A stretch of 60,000 nucleotides of DNA from Tubulanus polymorphus (lineage: Eukaryota > Nemertea > Palaeonemertea > Tubulaniformes > Tubulanidae). The translations under genes and the position numbers were made by a program. This document shows, piece by piece, positions 21,223-33,293 of this stretch. The stretch is taken from the NCBI RefSeq assembly GCF_964204645.1, contig NC_134034.1, positions 64,001 to 124,000 on the forward strand, written 5' to 3'. The stretch's first letter is position 1; each line of letters begins with the position of its first letter. The notes under the pieces were generated by a model. The model saw only the letters and a list, made by a program, of their open reading frames with translations, searched no databases and had not been told where the DNA came from.

Positions 21223-22790
21223 ATGTTTTTAATCCTCTCTCTCTGCACTTTACTTTATTGGACCGAAGGTAATTCAACGACTGAATAGAGACTAAAGACT
21301 GTAAAACAATTCTATTCGAATAACCAGGATCGATGGGGGGGGGGGTCGGAAGGGGGACGGGGTAAGGGGGTCCAGGGGGGCTTGTACGATATTCTGAACA
21401 GACTTTTAGAATGAAACAAGTTCAGTTTCTGTTACATAAAACATATACTAGGTTGAACGGTTTATTACAATAAAACAACTGGGGGTACCCATCAGTGCGG
21501 ACGTGTACCCCTAACCCCTTTACAAATTGTCAGTACAATATCACATCCATCAGCAGCTGTTGAGCTGCTGTGGATGATGTAGACAGACTGAGAGCTGATG
21601 TGATGATGTGTGGCTAGTCATGTGAAATAATTGAAGTGACGTTTAAATTGCGACCAGGTCCCGCAGCGCACACCGTCGCGCACACTAACCACGGTTTAAT
21701 TATCGAATTCAAATGGTTCTATCGTGTGCCCTATAGCGCGCGCTGAGCAGCGACAGACGACCAATTCTCTAAATTCACTCTCGTCTTTAAATTACATCCT
21801 CCAATTTCCACTGATTACAGGACGACACCAGTTTAAAATACTTGTCAAATTTTATTCTAACAAGTAACATATAACCTCGGGGTCGCTGAGTGACGTGGAT
21901 CTGCGCAACACAAACATATCTATTTCACCCGTGATGTTTTCTCGAACCAATGCCTGGAACCTACTGCTCAAAAGTCTGTTTAAAGTTAAAGTTCTGAACT
22001 CAATTCCACAGTACAGGATCCAGTTCCACAGTACAGAATCCAGTTCCACAGTACAGGATCCAGTTCCACAGTTCTGGACTCAGTTCCACAGTTCTGGACC
22101 CAGTCCCACAGTTACTGGACCCAGTCTCACAGTTCTGGACCCAGTTCCACAGTACAGGATCCAGTTCCACAGTTAGTGGATCCAGTTCCACAGCACAGGA
22201 TCCAGTCCCACAGTTCTTGATCCAGTTCCACAGTACAGGATCCAGTTCCACAGTTAGTGGATCCAGTTCCACACTTCTGGACTCAGTTCCACACTTCTGG
22301 ACTCAGTTCCACAAGTTCTGGAACCAGTTCCACAGTTCTGGACCCAGTCCTACAGTTCTGGACTCAGTTCCACAGTTGTGGACTCGGTTTTACTGTAAAG
22401 CCAGACAGTGCCCCGCGTCATATTTCATCTTTTCGTCTGAGGGCTTGGTGATGAATTAGTATTTTATCTCCAGCCGACGGTGTTGTTTTCAATGCACGAA
22501 ACGTCGAGCCGATAAACAGCACTAGTAACATCAGTGTCTGTTCGGTCGATCGACCCTGGCGTGAAACTAGTCTTCAGATAAATCAAAGGTTGCCTCGGTT
22601 AGTGCGGGTTGTTTATTCTACCCGTGAGGCCTATTCGAGTAGACCTCGCTATACCCGACACTGGTACGTGCGTTGGTTTATTCAACGCCGGTCACGTGAC
22701 CTCGTCAGATTTGTAACGGTTGAGTGGCTTAAAGAGTTTAAAGCGTCAGCCATAGACTACACTACTCGATTACGTCATATCCCCCTATGA
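21223..22790 (+). CDS. candidate two-exon secreted protein, unknown
   Basis: Exon 1 (21223-21268) encodes MFLILSLCTLLYWTE, a compact signal-peptide-like start, and ends in G before GTAATT. Exon 2 starts at 22474 after a good acceptor (TTTTATCTCCAG). It continues in exactly the required phase, beginning ADGVVFNARNVEPINSTSNI, for 104 codons to TGA at 22788-22790. Total is about 120 residues with potential N-glycosylation sequons NST and NIS. The last third is Arg-rich and its stop lies inside a CRE-like dispersed repeat, so the true exon 2 may end earlier at a donor I cannot fix. No family recognised. Evidence is limited to phase agreement, splice sites and the hydrophobic start. Confidence 0.35.
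21998..22388 (+). repeat. 20-bp GTTCCACAGT-type array
   Basis: About 19 copies of a unit near CAGTTCCACAGTACAGGATC or CAGTTCCACAGTTCTGGACC. It lies in the intron of the 21223 model. The same motif reappears at several other loci in the window. Confidence 0.9.
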
Positions 22791-24235
22791 CGTCAGCAAT
22801 TGTCGATAATGGCTGATTTCGGTCACTTTTTTAAGAGACGGCCTTCACCCGATTGGTGACCTTCACCCAACCCGAGAATTGCGTGACCTTCACCGAATAA
22901 CGTGACCCGGGAAGGTGTCGCGTAACTGAGAAAAAAATCAATGCATCTGATATAAAATACTAAACACGGAGAAAAAACTGTGAACATGAAATTGTAATCA
23001 TCACGTGTCACAAACACAGTGTGGCCGGGCGGGTGATCATAGGGGTCACTGAGCGGCCACACTCCCTGCTGTCTCTCTCTCCCTGCTGTCTCCCTCTCCC
23101 TGCTGTCTCTCCCTCTCTCCCTCCCTCCCTCCCTACTGCTGCTGGTGTCCGGATTGACCGTACAATGTTGATTTTACTCGCCGCCGATGTTTTATTCATT
23201 TTGGTCGATGTTGATAAACATTCTCACAATAGACGGGACCGGAAACGGATGCGTGCCGTGTTCAATGGCATGCCGGGAAACGGTGTTTACTTTTAATCCG
23301 GGATTAGATCGATATTGCGGTATTAACGGTTTTTCGCGGGTTTTGAGGCGTTAGCTCTCACACTCAGACGCACCGTCAATTACAATCAAATCTATTATAT
23401 TTCATTTATAATACATCGCGCCATCACTGCGCATGCGTCAAGTTTAAACCCGTGGTTAATTCGTGAATCAAATCTGAACTAGGTCTCGATCGGACGTCGG
23501 GTGCCCTTTCACGTCATGGGTTAGGGTTATTTATTCCATTGATGTCTGATCTCGGTTGTGTCAATAATTACTGTCTGCTCATTTCTGTAGATACAACAGA
23601 CAACCATCGACATGCCGACGATGGACAATGAGAGCCGCTCGTTACATATATAACCCTAGATTCAGGCGAAGAAAATATTCTAAAAACGAAAGTATTCTAT
23701 GTGAGTGATGATAGCCAATAGACAGACCAGATATCCGGACTTAACGGTCAGAGAACGTGGCATGATTAACCACATCTTATTCTCGACAGGGCGCCTCACC
23801 GTGAGATCTCGCGAGAGATTACGTTATCTCTGGTGCAGTGAGGTCACGTTCTAGTGGCCATTTCATCCGTGCGTGGTGACACAGTAAGACTCGGGCCCTC
23901 AGAATGTGGCAGAGTCTCACGATGTCATCAGGTTTGACTCCCTGCCGAGGGAGGAACGTGGCAGAGTCTCACGCAGTGTCTAATATCCATGAGCAGCACT
24001 TATTCAACTTGTCTTTGAGATGAATTTTGAAAGACAGCGCGGCGGAATTTAGTGAGCAATAATCTCATAGTCATGAATTGCACAGTTACAGTTTTTATCT
24101 TCCCAGAGCGACAGTAAAATCCGTACTGAACACAATATCAGCTTCTAACGCGCAAAGATCGCCTCTTGTTCGTTTAACGGCCCACTCATCATACCACTAG
24201 TTATTCATCATTGCTGTAATAAAATCCTCCTCACT
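22791..24235. other. no recognised gene; short CT array and regulatory-like motifs
   Basis: Pyrimidine-rich CCCTGCTGTCTCTCT repeats at about 23060-23140 are followed by a 91-codon frame with a hydrophobic LILLAADVLFILVDV stretch, which has no splice or family support. A second exact TCTCGCGAGA palindrome lies at 23807-23816. Confidence 0.35.
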
Positions 24236-24236
24236 T

Positions 24237-24428
24237 TCACTGAGTATCAATGAGTGTCTGTGAGTGTCAATGAGTGTCAGTGAGTATCACTGAGTATCAA
24301 TGAGAGTCTGTGAGTGTCAATGAGTATCAATGAGAGTCTGTGAGTGTCAGTGAGTGTCAATGAGTGTCAGTGAGTGTCAATGAGTATCAATGAGTGTCAG
24401 TGAGTATCAATGAGTGTCAGTGAGTAGA
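24237..24428 (+). repeat. 10-bp TGAGTRTCAA array
   Basis: About 19 copies alternating TGAGTGTCAA, TGAGTATCAA and TGAGTGTCAG. Confidence 0.9.
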
Positions 24429-24459
24429 CTTTGTTTTCTTAGAATGCAAGAATCCAATT

Positions 24460-24575
24460 CCACAGCTCTGAACCCAGTTCCACAGTTTTGGACTTAGTTC
24501 CATAGTTTAGGACTCAGTTCCACAGTTTTGGACTCAGTTCCTGGCCCAGTTCCACAGTTATAAATCAAGTTCCAC
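24460..24575 (+). repeat. GTTCCACAGT-type repeat cluster
   Basis: Five to six units of CCAGTTCCACAGTTTTGGAC type, related to 21998-22388 but separated from it by 2 kb. Confidence 0.8.
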
Positions 24576-25104
24576 CGTGTTTCGGTTATTACTCTTTGAG
24601 AATCAGGTGCGCGTCAGGTGCGCTTCGGTACAAATCGATTTATTCTATCGTTTTATTTCGTCGCAATTTTTATGGATTTCTATGCGGCATTATCCGGCAC
24701 CGGCTTTTAGTTTTACCCGGCGTTCTTCTAGAGATGATTATTAGCAGAAATGTAGCTGTTAGAAACTGTCGGGTTCTGGTGCAATTCTGGTGCAATAATC
24801 ACATTCACTCGCAGTCGTCACTAATGCACCTCTCTCTCTCTTTCTCTCTCGCGTTATCTATGGTATATAATATTGACATCTGCGACAAACACGAAATATA
24901 AAAATACCGCATATTCGTGAAATATTGGGTAAGGTCTGGGGCTGCTGCCGATACCGCCTCGCGTTGTGTGTGTGTGTGATGCGTTTTGTAATTAGACAGG
25001 AAGGTCACAGTGAATTCTGAACACAAAATACATCGGTTGATAGAAATTGTTTAAGTGCTGGTTGTCGCAGAGTTTCACTTTTACTTAATGTGGCTTCTTA
25101 AAGA

Positions 25105-25272
25105 GTGGAATTGGGTCCACGTAACTGTGGAACTGGCTCCACCGTTTATTAAAACCTTCACAACTGTGGAACTGTGTCACCGTGGAACTGTGTCACTGTG
25201 GAACTGTGTCACTGTGGAACTGTGGAACTGTGTCACTGTGGAACTGTGGAACTGTGGAACTGTGGAACTGTG
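25105..25272 (-). repeat. GTTCCACAGT-type cluster, inverted
   Basis: Plus strand reads TGTGGAACTGTGTCACTGTG repeatedly, the complement of the GTTCCACAGT family. Confidence 0.8.
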
Positions 25273-26978
25273 TTGTGCATTTTAATAAACTCAGTTCATT
25301 ATCTATATAATTGATGCGCATGCGCAGATTAGTTCGCTACCGTTGCTAATTATTTGATATCCGGTGGTTGAGTCACGTGATGCGACCTTCAATTACTAAA
25401 CGACCTTCATTAAACAAGAGACTATTTCACTAGTTAATTAACCTTGATTATACAGGGATACTGACTATTTCACTAGTTCCATCTTTCTCACGATCCATTC
25501 AGAGAGTGCACGCCTTATAAACTAATTTTCGTTCAATTCTATTTGAATCTCGGCACCAAATGAACCGCTCTGTTAAACTTTACAATATTATCATTATTAT
25601 AGAAACGGGTCGTTATCCTAAATCTGTGTAACCCTGATTATCAGGAGCAGTCCTCTCCTGACACATACACATACTCATCTATCAGGAGCAGTCCTCTTCT
25701 GACACACACATACACGCATCTATCAGGAGCTGTCCCTGAAGTGCTGTTTTATTAAGCACAGTTTTGTCCCAGTTGCCAGTTTGTTATTCAAACAATATAA
25801 GTATTCATTGTGTTTATGAATGTTTGCTGTGTCTACAATTTTTTATATCGGAAACTATTTTCTTATTCTCGACACCATCGTGCACATGCCGTGTGAAGTC
25901 TCCCGCGCCGCCGCCGTCTACTCGCAGATAATCAACTTAAAATATATTTGCGAGTCTGTAAAAAGGAGGCCTCCGGCGACAGCAGGTAGAAATCTACAAA
26001 CTCAAATATTCATAATATCAGAAAAAAAAACTTATGAATATTTTTCTATTCTCCGGTTACGTGATTCAGACAAATTGTGTCTCTACGTTCCTGCGATGGG
26101 GTACGGTGGCTTCCTGGGACTGCTGGCTGGGGCTACTGGCTGCGGCTGCTGGCTGGGACTGCTGGCTGTTCGCGTTTTCTATGTGAATGTAACACACTGT
26201 AACAACTGTAACACGCTGAACCCCCGGGACTGGATTGACTGACAATTGTATGACTTTTACGAAAATACAAAAAAACAAATTCGGTACAAACAACTCGGCT
26301 GTCATCACAGAACCATCGTCACAGAACCATCGTCACAGAACCATCATCACAGAACCATCGTCACAGAGATGTCGAATTTATTGTGTAAGTGGCGTTTTTC
26401 CTCCAAGAACGCCATCACGTGCCGCAGCCGCCTTCATCGCCAATTGGAAAACCGTCAGACTACAGAATGGGGATTGAATGAGAGAAGAGGAGAGAGAGGA
26501 GAGCGGAGAGAGAGGAGAGAGAGGATAAGTAAAGACCTCGTGTACGGCTTACCGTTTGAACTGTGTAATAAACTGTACAGTCAGTAATTGTCTAGTTATT
26601 AGTGATGCAGCAATTGCGATCTGTTTGATGGTCACACGTCCGAGTAACAGTGGCCAGATTATTACTGCGTTTGAACTTAGCTGAGGGAGAGAGAGGAGGG
26701 AGAGGGGAGGAGGGAGCGGAGGGGAGGGGGAGAGGAGAGAGAATGGAAGAGATTGTGTGTAGTTACTGTAAGGTTATTCTCGAGTTTGCCTTGTTAGTTC
26801 TCGAGAGTTTGGAGAACGAATCGTTCGGAACGCGCCATTTCTCGATGATGCGTGATAAACTTTCGTTTAGGGAACCGCAGCGAACATCGAGAGTTTTCGA
26901 GAGTCTTCGAGATTCGACGTGAAGTGCTCCTTTACTCTCTCACACGAGGAGGTGGAGAACTGCTCCTTTAGCGTGTAA
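25273..26978. other. no recognised gene
   Basis: Contains two GTCCTCTYCTGACACA units at 25640-25735, a 12-bp CGTCACAGAACC array at 26290-26365 and purine-rich tracts at 26475-26525 and 26680-26740. Reading frames at 25820-26242 and 26246-26587 are open but have no recognised domain and no clear splice sites. Confidence 0.35.
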
Positions 26979-27027
26979 ATGTTTTGTGTTCGATGCTATT
27001 TTGCTTTTTCTTGCAACAAACGTTTCC

Positions 27028-27562
27028 AGCATCACTCGTTTCCACTCTGTTCCACGGAGAATCACTCGGTTCCACTCTGTTCCACGGAGAATCACTCGGT
27101 TCCACTCTGTTCCACCGAGCATCACTCGGTTCCACTCTGTTCCACGGAGAATCGCTCGGTTCCACTCTGTTCCACGGAGAATCACTCGGTTCCACTCTGT
27201 TCCACGGAGAATCGCTCGGTTCCACTCTGTTCCACGGAGAATCACTCGGTTCCACTCTGTTCCACCGAGCATCACTCGGTTCCACTCTGTTCCACCGAGC
27301 ATCACTCAGTTCCACTCTGTTCCACCGAGCATCACTCGGTTTCACTCAGTTCCACCGAGCATCACTCGGTTCCACTCTGTTCCACCGAGCATCACTCGGT
27401 CCCACTCTGTTCCACCGAGCATCACTCGGTTCCACTCTGTTCCACCGAGCATCACTCGGTCCCTCTCTGTTCCACCGAGCATCACTCGGTTTCACTCTGT
27501 TCCACCGAGCATCACTCGGTTCCACTCAGTTCCACCGAGCATCATTCGGTTCCACTCTGTTC
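27028..27562 (+). repeat. 30-bp minisatellite, about 18 copies
   Basis: The unit is CGGTTCCACTCTGTTCCACC plus GAGCATCACT, with a GGAGAATCACT variant in the left half. The 30-bp period keeps three plus-strand frames open for over 200 codons. These are artefacts of the period. Confidence 0.97.
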
Positions 27563-29036
27563 CAACTTCAACACAAAGCAAACTCTTCAACGTATTCCAC
27601 ATTTCCACTGTTCTAGAATCAGTTCCACCGAGTCCACTTTATTTCACCTTTTTTTCACAATCGACATACATCGGTTCGATATACCGTGTCACGTGACCAG
27701 CAATCAGCGCGGCCGGCGGTGTCTGGCGGTCAATGTCACATCCGGGTTCTCGTGGTTAAATATTGACATCAATCAAATCAATAATTCATTAAATAAATCT
27801 TACTTATTGTTATAGTATAGATACATAGGATTCACGTGTATCCCATTATCTGCATTCAGACTTCAATAACAATGACAGTGACCCTCCGTCTCACGTGACC
27901 CTCTGTCTCCTCACAGACACACAATCGCTCATCACATCAGACACATCGACCTCGTTAAGACGGATATATAGACACCCTGATTTCGGCTATAACCCATTCC
28001 GCTGTAGAGAGAGAGTGAGAGAGAGGGCGTGAGGTGTCTGAACGGCAGATGTTGTCAATCGACGCTTTGTGAATCCGGTATCTATATCAATAGTTAGTTA
28101 TAGCGTATTAATGTATAAATGTGTTTAGAAGCTGATGTGGACACCACTTGAAGTGACCGCGGATTAAACATTCCAACTATCAGCAGAACAACAGCAGAAA
28201 GTTCTGAGTTAAAACTGGAACGATTTATCTAATTTTTGTGATATCCAGTTGTGTGGGTGGAGAAGGGCTTATAAAACGAGGTATGACGAGATCTTGTAGC
28301 TCACATTCTATAAACATTTATTTGTAGTAAATAAACTGCGCTTTTACTAAAACAGTTCACTATCTAGAAACACTTTTAAACCGCGTGTTCAGCGATAACA
28401 ACGCGCTGTTTCATTCAAATATGAGTTAATAAGAGGAGGGAAAGAGGGAGAGGAGAGAGGAGAGAGGAGAGAGGAGAGAGGAGAGAGGAGAGAGGAGAGA
28501 GGGGAGAGGGGAGAGGAGAGAGGAGAGAGGAGAGAGGAGAGAGTTGAGGGAAAGCATCAATCTATAGAGAAATAAGTATTTTTCATGAACCAAACTAAAA
28601 ATACTGTGTATAAAATGAGTGAGATGTGTGTGTAGTAGTTGAGAGTTGGGTCAGGTATGTAATGTTCCAGCGCCGACAAACACTCAGCTCAAGAGAGAGA
28701 GAGAGAGAGAGGAGTTGTGTATCTTAATATGTGAACCAATTAACTGAGATCTGCCCCCCCCCCCGTGACCCCCCTCCTCTCCTCCAGCGCACCACTAGTG
28801 ATGAGAGGGGTAATTCTGACCGGTGATGTTTAATAAAGAGTTGTTGGTTTTTGACCGCGTTATTTTCAGTGTCATGTTTTACAACTAGCGACCGGCCGCA
28901 TAAACATAGTTTTTATTACTGATACCTGACCAGAATGAGGATGTCTGATAACTCTCTACTCTCATCCCTCTCATAGTTCTGAATGCTTCAGTTATCAGTA
29001 TCTATTTCATATAACTGCAGCTTCTAACAGCACTGA
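27563..29036. other. no recognised gene; purine-rich tracts
   Basis: Includes a 7-bp AGAGAGG array at 28440-28545, an (AG)n at 28695-28712 and a C-run near 28757. Nothing gene-like was recognised. Confidence 0.4.
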
Positions 29037-29560
29037 CTGAGACCGGGCTTCAGCGCTGAGACCGGGCTTCAGCTGTGAGACCGGGCTTCAGCTGTGAGAC
29101 CAGGCTACAGCTGTGAGACCGGGCTACAGCTCTGAGACCGGGCTTCAACTGTGAGACCGGGCTTCAGCTGTGAGACCGGACTTCAGCTGTGAGACCAGGC
29201 TACAGCTGTGAGACCGGGCTTCAGCTCTGAGACCGGGCTTCAGCTGTGAGACCGGGCTTCAGCTGTGAGACCGGGCTACAGCGCTGAGAACGGGCTTCAG
29301 CGCTAAGACCGGGCTTCAGCTGTGAGACCGGGCTTCAGCTGTGAGACCGGGCTTCAGCTGTGAGACCGGGCTTCAGCTGTGAGACCTGGCTACAGCTGTG
29401 AGACCAGGCTACAGCTCTGAGACCGGGCTTCAGCTGTGAGACCGGGCTTCAGCTGTGAGACCGGGCTTCAGCTGTGAGACCGGGCTTCAGCTCTGAGACC
29501 GGGCTTCAGCTGTGAGACCGGGCTTCAGCTGTGAGACCAGACTTCAGCTCTGAGACCCAG
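29037..29560 (+). repeat. 19-bp minisatellite, about 27 copies
   Basis: The unit is GAGACCGGGCTTCAGCTGT, with CTTCAG/CTACAG and CTGT/CTCT/GCGCT variants. Confidence 0.97.
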
Positions 29561-30134
29561 TTCGCATGTCTGGAGATCACAGATAGTATTCAGAGAGGCT
29601 GCCACCTGAAACCCCTTAGACTCGGCACCCTAACTCCGAATAAACTACAAACACCAGGCATTAGATATTTCATCAGCATCCTTTCAAAACTGCTCGTCCA
29701 CATTGCGTCCACATTGCGTCCACATTTCGCCACATTGCGTCCACATTGACACGCTATCGCAGATAGATCCATCTGTTTCGTATGTCCAGGAATTCCGGTT
29801 ACTGCGACGTTAAAAGCGCATAAAAACGTGTTGTTACGTTACGTCGAACGCTAACGTTAGCGGCAACGGAACGTTAACGTAACGGAACGTCTGTTGGCGC
29901 TTGACGTTAGTCGCCTGATGAAGCTAATGTGACTAGATCGTTAGAAGTGCTCGGTACTGAATCGATGTTTCATCAAACCGCGCGCACCAACAAAAACATG
30001 CCGATAATTCTTCTTAAATCGTCGTAAAACGTTGCGTTTAACAAATAACATTATTTTTAATGAAGAAAGTTCGTTTTTTATCGGAATCTTGTGCGCGTCG
30101 TAAAAACTAGATTTTATTCTTACTTTAAAAACAG
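29561..30134. other. short ACATTGCGTCC repeats and an AACGTT-rich patch
   Basis: TCCACATTGCG units occur at 29697-29748. An AACGTTA-rich CpG patch lies at about 29830-29915. A minus-strand frame of 87 codons (29941-30204) overlaps the candidate plus-strand exon that follows; at most one is real. Confidence 0.4.
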
Positions 30135-30332
30135 ACGAAATTGTGCGCGGACTTCGAGAGGAATCTTCATGTGACATTTTCCCTGAGAGCGGATACAAAA
30201 ACAAACTATCTGAACAATTTATCGGAACAGACTGTTTTGGTTTTTTTCAGATTTGTTTGTGTTTGTTTACGGAATTAGTTACAACTCAGTTTGAGGAAAT
30301 AGTCGCCACAGCAGGAGACAACAGAGGATTCG
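30135..30332 (+). CDS. candidate internal exon, unknown gene
   Basis: Open from acceptor AAAACAG to donor G|GTAAGTTT, 198 nt, phase 1 at both ends. It reads EIVRGLREESSCDIFPESGY and later FTELVTTQFEEIVATAGDN. A second, stronger acceptor (TTTGGTTTTTTTCAG) lies in frame inside, giving a possible shorter exon 30251-30332. The amino-acid composition looks coding, but no family was recognised and no neighbouring exon is certain. Confidence 0.32.
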
Positions 30333-30533
30333 GTAAGTTTGAATACTTGTATACATCGGGGAAATATCTCAGAAACAGAAACTAAAGTTAGAGGGAAATA
30401 TTTATATTTTTATTGACAATTTCTTATTCTAAAAATGTAAATTTTTCCACCAAAAATAGCAATTTTAGGACCGCGTAGAGGCCAATGGAAATAGGAAAAG
30501 CCCAAAAAACAGGTCGTCCGCCTACCGAAAATA

Positions 30534-30790
30534 GCCCCAACCCTAACCCTAATCCTAGCAACTGCCACGACCAACATGTCGGGCATCGCTAACCCTAACC
30601 CTAGCTCGTAACCCTAACCCTAGCTGGACTCGAACCTGCGACCTCCAGCATGCCAGCCGTGCACGCTAACCACCAGACCATAGACCAGTAGTGACTGACC
30701 GAGTTTGTAAGTTTGCCTGGTCAGTGAGGTGACCGGTAACCAGTCAGGTGTGGTGACCGGTGACCAGTCAGGTGTGGTGACCAGATAACA
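30534..30790 (-). repeat. tRNA-derived composite element, copy 3
   Basis: Minus strand: A-box-like TATGGTCTGGTGGTTAGCGT, B-box GGTTCGAGTCC at about 30626-30636, then telomere-like GGGTTAGGGTTA blocks. The tail at 30715-30785 has two to three palindromic GGTGACCAGTCA units. The flank after the tail (GTTTCTAATCAGT) matches copy 1, which defines a wider element boundary. Confidence 0.75.
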
Positions 30791-30849
30791 ATACCTTGGA
30801 ACAGAGTTTCTAATCAGTGTCTAACGCAGAGTTTTTGTAATCCTAACTC

Positions 30850-31156
30850 AGGAAAATCACTCCGTTAAAAAAGCCTTTTTAAATGGAAAATAGAAAATCG
30901 GCAGGGGAGACTGGTACGAGGGGTATCGGGTTAGGAGAGGAGGGGGTCAGGTTGGGAGATTGGTACAGATTGGTACGGGGGGGGGGGTCAGGTTATAATA
31001 GTTATCTATCGATTGACGACGCGTCTGTCTCTACGAGTCTCATATTGCAGCTATTAGATGTTTCTAACAGTTCGATTATAAATGTATGAGCCAGGTTTAA
31101 GTTGCGTTAAGCCTCTATCATCATATCATCATATATACAATCACCAGCAGTATCAG

Positions 31157-31187
<31 letters not shown>

Positions 31188-31940
31188 GGCGGAGAGGGAG
31201 GGGAGAGGATACTCGAGTATCTGTTTGGCTTCATCTATCAGAGACTGATGTATGTTTATTATCAGTTACATCTCACATTTCTGACCGTCGATTTCATCAC
31301 GTGATGTTTGTCAATAATTACAAAATTCTTTCTTAATAATTCATTAATTATGCGATGTCTGATGTTTATACCAAAACACGTGCAGTCCGTCATTTATACC
31401 CAAACACGTGCAGTCCGTCTTATCGGATGTTTGGACATTTTTTAGTAAACGTTTTTTATGTGATATATACCGTGTAATGCTATGGAATGCTATGGCCTAC
31501 CGTGTACTGCTATGGGCTGCCATGGGCTACCATGGACTACCGTGGACTGCTGGATCGTGATTATGAGAATGTTCATTCTTATCTTGTCTGTAAAATCCTG
31601 TCTTGTTGATTCCCGCCGAGAACAAAATAACTATTCCAATGTTTACGCGCGGTAAATATGGAAATCTCGCGGTTATAGTGGATCAGTGTGGCTCCACACG
31701 ATCTCGGAGACTCCCAGACTCCGTGGTCGTGTCGGAGACTCCCAGACTCTGTGGTCGTGCCGATCCACACAATATCGGAGTCTCCCAGACTCTTAACGCG
31801 GCAGATTCTGAGGTGGTTATTTATTTAACGAGAAAACTGTCAAATCGCTTCAAGCTGTGTTTTTTTTCTATAACGACAGCGACGAAAGGAAAATTGGTCC
31901 TCGGTCTGATCCATTGTATTCAATAACCTTCAACTCACTG
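30850..31940. other. no recognised gene
   Basis: Includes a (CTG)8 at about 31160-31184, a duplicated CAAACACGTGCAGTCCGTC at about 31373-31410 and an imperfect ~50-bp duplication (CGGAGACTCCCAGACTC) at 31695-31790. No exon support. Confidence 0.4.
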
Positions 31941-31944
31941 AACA

Positions 31945-32190
31945 CAGTACCTCACTGTACACTCACTGTACACTCACAGTACCTCACTGTACATTCACTG
32001 GACACTCACTGTACACTCACAGTACCTCACTGTACACTCACAGTACCTCACTGTACACTCACAGTACCTCACTGTACACTCACTGTACCTCACTGTACAC
32101 TCACTGTACCTCACTGTACACTCACTGTACACTCACAGTTTCTCACTGTACACTCACTGTACACTCACAGTACCTCAATGTAGACTCACA
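31945..32190 (+). repeat. 21-bp CTCACAGTACCTCACTGTACA array
   Basis: About 11 irregular units mixing ACTCACTGTAC and AGTACCTCACTGTAC. CAGTACCTCACTGTAC is nearly self-complementary at its ends. Confidence 0.9.
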
Positions 32191-33290
32191 GTAAGCCTAC
32201 ACTTACAGAATCCTAAACCTGTAACTGATTTTAGATCGGAAATCAGAACTATCATTAGGGATCCACTGGATCCTCAGGAAAGCCCTCAATAAAAACTCAA
32301 TATTAAAAACAGGAGTCCTCTATACAGCTAGTGCGCGATCAATACGACCTTTTAATAATATCAACCAATTTTACCGGATTGCTTTTATTCGCTCGAAAAT
32401 CCGCCGTAAATCTAATATTTTATTATCAATATTGACAGATTTGATCGTCGTAATGTTTTGTTATGTTGTTAACGGGAAACAGACGGATTTTGTATTCGAA
32501 CCGTGGTTATTGCTGCTGCTGCTGTCGCTGCTGCTGCTGCCGCTGCCGCTGCGAGCTGATGCAGAGTTTAAAATGCTTTTAAGAATTATTGAAATCGAAA
32601 ACCTTGAAAAATCCCATACGGTTCTCTGGCATGCCCTTAACTGTATTTATTAACTCACCCTAGCGTCCTAGTATCACGGTTAACCCGCACAATATTATGT
32701 TTTTGTCAGTAATTAGTGTAACCGGAAGTGATCGAATATAGCATGTGCACTGGCAGCTACAGTTAAGCGCATCCTTGAAATCTCTATAGGAATAAGAAAA
32801 CTGTTCTTTAAAAACCCCAGACCCGCCCCTTAAAACCGCCCTCAACCCTGCCTCTTTACCGGACGAGTATTGAACTAGGAGGATGCATGACCCAGAGATG
32901 GCTTCGGGCAGCAACTGATCTGCGCAGATTCTGCAGAAATAGCAGATAAATCAACACTGAATGTGAGAATCAGGGAATGATGGTCAATACTAACGATACG
33001 GAATCATCGCTACACTTTACCCGCATTTCAAAGGAAATGGACGCCAGAAATAACGAAGGAAATTATGGATATTTTTTGCCTCCGCACGACTGTACATATA
33101 TACATCTATAGACGACGGCTCGCATGCCAGTGTAGGGTTCGTTAGTCAATATGTGACATATGAATCTGTCATATAAAAGAGAATGATATTGAATTGAAGA
33201 GGGAGAGAGAGAGGAATTGGACAATCAATTTGTTGTACAAGAAACATCCACGATCCTCCGGTTTGGTTTTTATCGTGTTATCATATGGCC
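32191..33290. other. no recognised gene
   Basis: Contains CTG/CCGCTG repeats at 32505-32555 and a 43-codon ATG frame beginning near 32980 (MVNTNDTESSLHFTRISKEM) that looks compositionally coding but has no other support. Confidence 0.35.
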
Positions 33291-33293
33291 AGT

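Noticed and set aside
26979-27815. Three overlapping plus-strand frames of 210-278 codons
   Set aside because: The 30-bp array keeps all frames open; His/Ser/Pro repeats are a by-product.
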